From Gemmatimonadales bacterium (GTDB taxonomy: Bacteria > Gemmatimonadota > Gemmatimonadetes > Gemmatimonadales > GWC2-71-9), in NCBI GenBank assembly GCA_013813145.1, contig JACCSE010000020.1, positions 1 through 5,328 on the forward strand: a stretch of 5,328 bases of DNA, in the 5' to 3' direction. The stretch's first letter is position 1. Every line of letters begins with the position of its first letter. The notes below the pieces were generated by a model. The model was not told where the DNA came from. It saw only the letters and a program-made list of their open reading frames with translations, and searched no databases. Of the stretch, positions 1 through 4,161 are shown piece by piece. A program made the translations under genes and the position numbers.

Positions 1-108
1 GCACGGAGCGTGGCGTCCGCCATTCCGGCGCGAAGCTGGAAAGCGATCTGGATTTACTTCGCCGCGCCGATTCCAGCAATGCTGCTCGCGGCCGAGCTGT
101 TTCAGTAG
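1..108 (+). CDS. MIP/aquaporin family channel, C-terminal fragment (cut by window edge)
   Basis: The reading frame is open from the first base to a TAG at 106-108 and gives 35 residues. They align without gaps to the full MIP channel encoded at 1508-2362, starting exactly at the Ala of its second NPA motif. I count 18 identities in 35, including the terminal-helix stretch WIYF-x-AP-x2-AMLLAAE. This is therefore the last transmembrane segment of a second MIP channel whose body lies left of the window. MIP proteins form tetrameric pores for water or small neutral solutes. The protein stops four residues after the LLAAE motif and lacks the Cys/His-containing cytoplasmic tail of the downstream paralogue. 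At DNA level the stop arises where this copy appears to carry one extra base (CAG-TAG-ATGG against CAT-AGA-TGG), so the tail may have been lost by frameshift. The family call is firm. Whether the gene is intact cannot be judged here. Confidence 0.8.
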   Translation, partial: ARSVASAIPARSWKAIWIYFAAPIPAMLLAAELFQ

Positions 109-446
109 ATGGGCCGCATTGCCGCTGCATCGTTTCAGCACGGGGAATCCACTCTTGGCAGAGGGCGCGCCTTCGTGACCCACTACCACAGTTCACGGCT
201 GGGTGCCCAACTGGTGCAGACCGAAATCACGAGCCTCGTATCATCGGCAGATCGGCGCGCACCAACGACACGTAGCACTGGCGCGCCGTGTGGCCGCGCG
301 TCGCGACGTGATCTGGGACCCAGACACCATGGCGTGCGGGAGCGTAGCTTGCCGGAGGGACGCTCAGGGGCGGCTCCCACCGTCGCCCGGACGACTTTCA
401 TTCCGGCCCCGGCCGGTCAGGCCCCTTCCTCGGACGGAGCACGAAC
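109..446. other. Intergenic region without a supportable gene
   Basis: Three forward and reverse frames stay open for part of this stretch. Their translations are rich in Arg, Pro, Ser and Ala, lack recognisable motifs or hydrophobic segments, and look like random GC-rich sequence. None has a good Shine-Dalgarno sequence. A 5-bp GC hairpin with a 4-nt loop can form at 403-416, but no T-run follows it, so it is not a convincing terminator. The promoter of the lipoprotein gene at 447 should lie here, yet I cannot identify a clear -35/-10 pair. The region may also hold decayed 3' sequence of the upstream channel gene. I found no clear match to the Cys/His tail of the downstream paralogue. Confidence 0.6.
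436..439 (+). promoter_or_regulatory. Ribosome binding site of the lipoprotein gene
   Basis: GGAG lies 7 nt before the ATG at 447, which is standard spacing. It supports this start and the short signal peptide that follows. Confidence 0.6.
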
Positions 447-803
447 ATGCGGACAACACGAATTCTGGCAGCGGCACTCGTTGTGGCAGCCTGCTCGAGG
501 AACCCCGAGCCTGAGGTCGAAGCCACCGGCGGGGCGAACACCACGGTGAGTGACACGACGATGATGGCCGGTGATAGCCTGGGTGACTCCGTGCTGGTGA
601 ACCAGGAGGGGGCTGCCCAGCCCCGCCGGCAGACCATGGAGAGCGACACGGTCATGGGTGACAGCACCCTCGTCGGCCAGGCGGACGACACCCGCGCCCC
701 GGGGGATACATCAATGATGCACGGTGACAGCACCATGACAGGACCGGAGACCTCCGTCGAGGATGCCGTCCCGACCGATTCGGCGCAAGGCCAGCGCCGC
801 TAA
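447..803 (+). CDS. Putative small lipoprotein with Asp/Ser/Thr/Met-rich repeats
   Basis: This 118-residue protein begins with a short basic N-terminus (MRTTR) and a hydrophobic stretch of about 10 residues that ends in VAAC at residues 13-16. That fits a lipobox, with Cys16 as the predicted lipidation site. The protein is thus likely exported and anchored in a membrane, probably the outer membrane in a diderm. The rest is hydrophilic, acidic and low in complexity. Three related segments at about residues 36-53, 67-78 and 87-98 share the pattern D-T-(T/S)-M-(M)-x-G-D-S. No enzymatic domain is visible and the mature part is probably disordered. The start is supported by GGAG 7 nt upstream. I do not recognise a named family, and the function is unknown. 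It is separated from the next gene by 173 nt and so is probably not part of the downstream operon. Confidence 0.7.
   Translation: MRTTRILAAALVVAACSRNPEPEVEATGGANTTVSDTTMMAGDSLGDSVLVNQEGAAQPRRQTMESDTVMGDSTLVGQADDTRAPGDTSMMHGDSTMTGPETSVEDAVPTDSAQGQRR
552..740 (+). repeat. Three degenerate coding repeats, D-T-x-M-(M)-x-G-D-S type
   Basis: Three in-frame segments of the lipoprotein gene resemble each other at protein and DNA level: 552-605 (D-T-T-M-M-A-G-D-S, then a second G-D-S), 645-680 (D-T-V-M-G-D-S-T-L) and 705-740 (D-T-S-M-M-H-G-D-S-T-M). The core GGTGACAGCACC occurs at 657-668 and is repeated exactly at 723-734. The third copy contains a Met-Met-His run. The units are unequally spaced and diverged, which suggests old internal duplication rather than recent slippage. 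Confidence 0.6.
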
Positions 804-976
804 GGGCTCGAGCTCGGTGTCTTCGACCAGATCGGCGCCGCCCGCCAGCCTGACGAGAGCCGACCTACACCCAAAAGCTGGACCTGGAGATCAACACCAG
901 CTACGGCATTTTCACCTGGTTGCCCCAAGGAAACTATCTGAGGAAGATAGGCCTATTTGGGGAGGAGGTCCGCGAT
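804..976 (+). other. Intergenic region with possible relic coding segments
   Basis: No intact gene fits here. Two segments nevertheless look more protein-like than their surroundings. The frame directly after the lipoprotein stop reads ELGVFDQIGAARQPDES at about 810-860. A second frame, open from 854 and in phase with the DUF417 gene, reads YTQKLDLEINTSYGIFTWLP from 866 onward. They lie end to end and could be one reading frame broken by a frameshift near 855-865, with no start codon left. I cannot assign a family. The second segment could instead be an N-terminal extension of the DUF417 protein from the TTG at 920, but the strong Shine-Dalgarno sequence before 977 argues against that. The stretch should also contain the promoter of the downstream operon, which I could not locate with confidence. 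Confidence 0.35.
963..969 (+). promoter_or_regulatory. Strong Shine-Dalgarno sequence of the DUF417 gene
   Basis: AGGAGGT, within GGAGGAGGT at 961-969, is a near-perfect anti-16S match ending 7 nt before the ATG at 977. It decides the start in favour of 977 over the in-frame TTG at 920 and the ATG at 989. It is the best ribosome binding site in the window and suggests high translation of the first gene of the operon. Confidence 0.85.
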
Positions 977-1489
977 ATGGCAAGGGTCATGGGAACCGAA
1001 CGTCACTCGGAAACGACAGACGATAATCTCGGGCGAACGCTCGAGGTCTACGGCGCCACCGTGCTCCGGTACGGGCTCGTCTTGGTCTTGCTTTGGGTCG
1101 GTGCCCTGAAGTTCACCGCCTACGAGGCGGAAGGCGTGCATATGTTCGCCTCGAACAGTCCGCTCCTCTCCTGGGCTTACCAGCTATTCAGCGTGAGAAC
1201 GTTCTCGATCCTGCTGGGACTCGTCGAGATCGCGCTGGCCATTCTTATCGCCACTCGCCCGTTCCAGCCGAAGCTCTCGGCCATCGGGAGCATGGGAGTA
1301 ATCGTCATGGCCCTGATCACGCTGAGCTTCCTCCTGAGCACGCCCGGCGTGTGGCAACCGGGCTATGGCTTCCCCGCCCTCTCGCCCATGCCCGGCCAGT
1401 TCCTGGCGAAGGACCTGCTGCTGCTGGGGGCCGCGATGTGGACGGCGGGGGAAGCGCTGCGGGCTGCAAGCATTCGGGATTCTGGGTGA
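977..1489 (+). CDS. DUF417 family (RclC/YkgB-like) inner membrane protein
   Basis: The product has 170 residues, close to the usual size of DUF417 proteins. After a hydrophilic N-terminus of about 25 residues come four predicted membrane segments at roughly 28-44, 76-92, 100-120 and 143-158. Family features include the R-Y-G-L start of helix 1, the following KFTAYEAEGV at 45-54, the SPLLSW segment at 61-66, LSFLLSTPG at 116-124 and GQFLAKDLLLLGAA at 140-153. The E. coli member RclC is an inner-membrane protein of the rcl operon for resistance to reactive chlorine species. Its biochemical activity is not well defined. A role in oxidative or electrophile stress is inferred here from the family and from the redox genes downstream. 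The gene is the first of a tight co-directional run, with only 18 nt to the next start. I have not used the symbol rclC because orthology within this broad family cannot be shown. Confidence 0.85.
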   Translation: MARVMGTERHSETTDDNLGRTLEVYGATVLRYGLVLVLLWVGALKFTAYEAEGVHMFASNSPLLSWAYQLFSVRTFSILLGLVEIALAILIATRPFQPKLSAIGSMGVIVMALITLSFLLSTPGVWQPGYGFPALSPMPGQFLAKDLLLLGAAMWTAGEALRAASIRDSG

Positions 1490-1507
1490 AGAGGCCCGCG
1501 CCGTGGC

Positions 1508-2362
1508 GTGCTTGACGCGCTGAGGCGCCATTGGCCCGAGTTCCTGATGGAAGCCGCGGGGCTCGCTTGCTTCGTGGCCAGCGCCAGCGTTCTCATGACA
1601 CTCCTGGAGTACCCGGGCTCACCTCTCCATCGGGCCATCGAGAGCCGGTTCCTCAGGAATGGCGCGGCCGGACTTGCGTTGGGCGGGGTGATCGCCGCGA
1701 TCGTCTACTCCCCCTGGGGGAAACAATCGGGCGCTCACATCAACCCCGCGGTCACCTGGGCCTTCTTCCGGCTGGGTAAAATCCGGCTGTGGGACGCGGT
1801 GTTCTATACGCTCGCGCAGTTCGGCGGGGCTCTGGGCGCTGTGCAGTTCATGCGGCTGGTCATCGGTGAGCCGTACACCCACCCCGGCGTCGATTACGCC
1901 GTCACCCGGCCTGGGCCAGATGGCACGGCCGTCGCGTTCGCGGCCGAGTTCGTGATCTCCTTCATTCTCATGCTCGTGATGCTGGTGGCCATCAACTCGC
2001 GGCACCTAGAGAAGCTCACCGGATTGTTCGTCGGCGTTCTGATCGCGGTCTACGTGGCAGTGGAAAGCCCGCTGTCGGGCATGAGTCTCAACCCCGCACG
2101 CACCTTTGGGTCGGCGCTCGCCGCGGGACCCTCGATGTCCCTGTGGATCTACTTTGTGGCCCCGACCGCCGCGATGCTGCTGGCGGCAGAGGTCTACCAT
2201 AGATGGCATCGGGACCAGGAGCTGGCCTGTGCCAAGCTGCATCACAGCAACGCGAGACGCTGCATCTTCTGCGAGGACCAACGAGGCCCGATGTATCCCG
2301 TAGGAGCCGCTACCGAGAACGCCGGCGGACCACACGAACAGAGTTGGAGACATGAGCGATAA
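1508..2362 (+). CDS. MIP/aquaporin family channel with a Cys/His C-terminal tail
   Basis: The product has 284 residues and six hydrophobic helices. Both signature half-helices are intact: SGAHINPAVT, with NPA at 79-81, and SGMSLNPARTFGSAL, with NPA at 195-197 followed by the pore arginine R198. The position of the AqpZ pore histidine, 12 residues before the second NPA asparagine, is Val183. The classic water-selective filter is therefore not conserved and the solute may not be only water. Beyond the last helix, at about 211-229, the cytoplasmic tail carries C241, H245-H246, C252 and C255. I recall similar CAKLHH...RCIF tails in a subgroup of bacterial MIPs. The start is GTG at 1508 with a weak AAGAGG 13 nt upstream. 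ATG at 1547 is an alternative but would remove the conserved-looking RRHWPEFL before helix 1. The 3' end overlaps the dehydrogenase gene by 11 nt. Co-transcription with the DUF417 gene is likely. Confidence 0.9.
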   Translation: MLDALRRHWPEFLMEAAGLACFVASASVLMTLLEYPGSPLHRAIESRFLRNGAAGLALGGVIAAIVYSPWGKQSGAHINPAVTWAFFRLGKIRLWDAVFYTLAQFGGALGAVQFMRLVIGEPYTHPGVDYAVTRPGPDGTAVAFAAEFVISFILMLVMLVAINSRHLEKLTGLFVGVLIAVYVAVESPLSGMSLNPARTFGSALAAGPSMSLWIYFVAPTAAMLLAAEVYHRWHRDQELACAKLHHSNARRCIFCEDQRGPMYPVGAATENAGGPHEQSWRHER

Positions 2363-3224
2363 AGAATGGCGCCCCAGATCCGGGGAGATCCGGGGCCAGA
2401 AGCTTCCCTACCCCGCTAGCCAGGCCGACATGGACCAGCCGCCCGACAGCGACCTGTCGAACTATCGGCCCGCGGGCAAGCTCCGGGGAAAGGTCGCCCT
2501 GATCACCGGCGGCGACTCCGGCATCGGCCGCGCGGTAGCCATCGCGTTCGCGATGGAAGGGGCCGACGTCGCGATCCTCTACAACGAGAACGATGGCGAC
2601 GCCGGCGCCACGCGCGAGATGGTCGCAACCAGAGGGCGGCGTTGTCTGGTGATCCGCGATGACGTCCGCGACCCCACCGCCTGCCGGGCCGCGGTGCAGC
2701 GAACCGTCTCCGAACTGGGCGGCCTGAATATCCTGGTCAACAACGCCGCCTACCAGATGGCGCAGCAACGATTCGAGGATGTGAGCGAGGATCAGTTCCG
2801 CCGTACGCTCGAGACCAACATCTTCGGCTACTTCTACATGGCGCAAGCCGCACTTCCCCACCTTTCGGCCGGTGACGCGATCATCAACACCGGCAGCATC
2901 GTGGGCCTGGTCGGTAACCCGCTCCTGGTGGATTACTGCGCCAGCAAGGGTGCGATCCACGGTTTTACGAAGGCGTTGGCCCTCAACCTGGGCGACCGTA
3001 ACATCCGGGTCAACGCGGTGGTGCCCGGGCCAGTGTGGACGCCGAACATACCGGGCACGATGCCGATCGACGAGGTCGAAAACTTCGGTCACGAGGTCGC
3101 GCTCGGGCGTCCGGGCCAACCGGAGGAGCTTGCCCCGGCCTACGTATTCCTGGCGTCCAGCGACTCGAGTTTCATGACCGGCAGCCTGGTCGAGGTGACC
3201 GGAGGCAAGCTTTCCAGCAGTTGA
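2352..3224 (+). CDS. Short-chain dehydrogenase/reductase, YghA/GSP39-like
   Basis: This 290-residue classical SDR has the roughly 45-residue N-terminal extension typical of the YghA/general stress protein 39 group, containing LPYPASQADMDQPPDSD. Then come the Rossmann glycine motif TGGDSGIG at 52-59, D103-D104 in the adenine-contact region, NNAA at 130-133, and the catalytic tetrad N156, S182, Y195 and K199 (YCASK at 195-199). The VVPGPVWTP loop is at 223-231, and GRPGQPEELAPAYVFLASS at 252-270 is also typical. All catalytic residues are present, so it should be an active NAD(P)-dependent oxidoreductase. E. coli YghA acts on aldehydes, but the substrate here cannot be read from sequence. The start ATG overlaps the channel gene by 11 nt, and GGAG ends only 2 nt before it, so translational coupling is likely. 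Family confidence is very high. The cofactor and substrate are unresolved. Confidence 0.93.
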   Translation: MSDKEWRPRSGEIRGQKLPYPASQADMDQPPDSDLSNYRPAGKLRGKVALITGGDSGIGRAVAIAFAMEGADVAILYNENDGDAGATREMVATRGRRCLVIRDDVRDPTACRAAVQRTVSELGGLNILVNNAAYQMAQQRFEDVSEDQFRRTLETNIFGYFYMAQAALPHLSAGDAIINTGSIVGLVGNPLLVDYCASKGAIHGFTKALALNLGDRNIRVNAVVPGPVWTPNIPGTMPIDEVENFGHEVALGRPGQPEELAPAYVFLASSDSSFMTGSLVEVTGGKLSSS

Positions 3225-3253
3225 CCGTTCCCAGTACCACCCGCGGGGGGACC

Positions 3254-3523
3254 ATGCCGACGTACCAGCACTTCCAAGAGGTGAAGAAGGCCGTTCCGCT
3301 TCCCGACCGTGAGAAGATCGGCGTGTGCCTGACCTGCCGGTACTGGCAGGTGGAGGAGCGCAGGACGGAGATGCTGGCCCCACGCCTCGGCGTGTGCGTC
3401 CAGCCCGACCTCAAGGCCTTTGGGCTCATCGTGAGCGGCTCGAGCGCATGCAACCAATGGGCGGAGAAACCGGGGATCGCAGCCGAGGCCAAGGCCTATG
3501 CGGAGCAGGGCGAGGATGCCTGA
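3254..3523 (+). CDS. Small four-cysteine protein, possible Fe-S or zinc binding
   Basis: This 89-residue, soluble-looking protein has no signal peptide. It contains exactly four cysteines: C25 and C28 in GVCLTCRYW, C48 in RLGVCVQPD, and C66 in GSSACNQWAEK. The spacing CX2CX19CX17C, with aromatic residues after the CX2C and the last Cys, resembles the layout of high-potential iron-sulfur proteins and of HiPIP-like small subunits of some glycyl-radical enzymes. A zinc ribbon is equally possible. I do not recognise a named family. The ATG at 3254 follows a G-rich stretch (GGGGGGA at 3245-3251), 29 nt after the dehydrogenase stop. A longer open frame to 3035 is only the shadow of the dehydrogenase gene. 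The 3' end overlaps the next gene by 8 nt. This placement makes a role as electron carrier or assembly partner of the GMC dehydrogenase a reasonable inference, but it is unproven. Confidence 0.8.
   Translation: MPTYQHFQEVKKAVPLPDREKIGVCLTCRYWQVEERRTEMLAPRLGVCVQPDLKAFGLIVSGSSACNQWAEKPGIAAEAKAYAEQGEDA
3502..3505 (+). promoter_or_regulatory. Ribosome binding site of the subunit 3-like gene
   Basis: GGAG lies 10 nt before the ATG at 3516, inside the upstream coding region. It favours 3516 over the in-frame ATG at 3498, for which GGCC at 3493-3496 is a poor site. Confidence 0.5.
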
Positions 3524-4145
3524 CCCCAGGGATCCCGCGGGCGCATACCCGGCCGGGACCGTGCGGGCCTTGCTCGACACCGGCCTGGTCACCCGTCCAA
3601 CTCGTGACGCGCTCCGGGCTCGTCTCGATGAGCGTGACTGCAGGCGACCTCGTTTTTTCGACATCAGGGCGCTCACCACGCTTCGCGCGGCTTGCGCCCG
3701 CCTGGTGCCCCAGCCGGGCCGGAAGGATCCGATCGATGTGGCCGGCTGCATCGACGAGCGTCTCGCCGCCGCCACCGGAAATGGGTGGCGGTATGACTCG
3801 ATGCCGCCTGACGCTGAGGCCTATGAAACCGGGCTGGCGGGGTTGGATGAGACAGCGCGGGAGAGGTATGGCGGCGCCTTTCACGAGATGGGAGCGCTCC
3901 GCCAGGACGAGGTGCTGCTCGCGGTCCAGCGGGGCAAGGCTGAAGGCGAAGCCTGGGAGCGGATCCCAGCGCCCCGCTTTTTCGAGGAGTTGCTCGCCGA
4001 GTGCGTCGAGTTCTACTACGGCCACCCGCTGGCCCAGGAGGAGATCGGCTACGTGGGAATGGCGGATGCTCCCGGCTGGCGGGCGATCGGGCTGGGCCGG
4101 CTGGAGCCGCGCGAGCCGCGGCTGGCGGACCCTGCGGGTGGGTGA
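3516..4145 (+). CDS. Gluconate 2-dehydrogenase subunit 3-like protein
   Basis: The 209-residue product resembles the small (subunit 3) family of membrane-associated gluconate dehydrogenases. After an N-terminal segment (YPAGTVRALLDTGLVT at 11-26) come LRAACARLVPQP at 56-67, PIDVAGCIDERL at 72-83 and the YETGLAGLDETARERYGGAF segment at 103-122. These are followed by the Gln/Asp-LL helix around 130-138, FFEELLAECVEFYYGHPL at 155-172 and the terminal GW-x-A-I-G at 187-192. In known complexes this subunit accompanies the FAD-containing GMC subunit and a multihaem cytochrome c, and often carries a Tat signal. No signal peptide is visible here, so export would need a partner or the complex is cytoplasmic. 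The gene overlaps the four-cysteine gene by 8 nt and ends 16 nt before the GMC gene. ATG 3516 is chosen over 3498 because of the better ribosome binding site. The substrate need not be gluconate. Confidence 0.83.
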   Translation: MPDPRDPAGAYPAGTVRALLDTGLVTRPTRDALRARLDERDCRRPRFFDIRALTTLRAACARLVPQPGRKDPIDVAGCIDERLAAATGNGWRYDSMPPDAEAYETGLAGLDETARERYGGAFHEMGALRQDEVLLAVQRGKAEGEAWERIPAPRFFEELLAECVEFYYGHPLAQEEIGYVGMADAPGWRAIGLGRLEPREPRLADPAGG

Positions 4146-4161
4146 ACCCGCGGCAGGGGAG
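4131..4161 (+). promoter_or_regulatory. Hairpin at stop codon plus Shine-Dalgarno of the GMC gene
   Basis: CTGCGGGT at 4132-4139 can pair with ACCCGCGG at 4146-4153, forming 8 bp with one G-T wobble. The 6-nt loop, 4140-4145, contains the TGA stop of the upstream gene. The purine-rich ribosome binding site AGGGG (4155-4159) abuts the 3' arm, and the ATG follows at 4162. An alternative bulged pairing of 4131-4135 with 4153-4157 would bury part of the site. A ribosome finishing the upstream gene would melt the stem, so the layout suits translational coupling. No T-run follows, so it is not a rho-independent terminator. Confidence 0.45.

Noticed and set aside
164..287. Two GGCGCGCC palindromes at 164-171 and 280-287
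   Set aside because: Such GC palindromes are expected by chance at this base composition. The flanking sequences do not match each other, so there is no support for a paired site or repeat.
403..416. GC hairpin CCGGC...GCCGG upstream of the lipoprotein gene as a terminator
   Set aside because: The stem is only 5 bp and no T-run follows. There is no clear gene end nearby for it to serve.
109..549. Forward open frame of 146 codons starting right after the left MIP fragment
   Set aside because: Its composition is Arg/Ser/Pro/Thr-rich with no motif or hydrophobic segment. It has no ribosome binding site and overlaps the better supported lipoprotein gene in another frame.
398..736. Minus-strand open frame of 112 codons opposite the lipoprotein gene
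   Set aside because: The + strand frame has a ribosome binding site, a lipobox and internal repeats. The minus frame only mirrors the repeat codons.
920..976. Start of the DUF417 gene at TTG 920
   Set aside because: It has no Shine-Dalgarno sequence at proper distance, while AGGAGGT sits 7 nt before the ATG at 977. The extra 19 residues precede the usual hydrophilic N-terminus of the family.
2310..3383. Minus-strand open frame of 357 codons opposite the SDR gene
   Set aside because: It lies antisense to a well-conserved SDR with full catalytic residues, and its own translation resembles no family.
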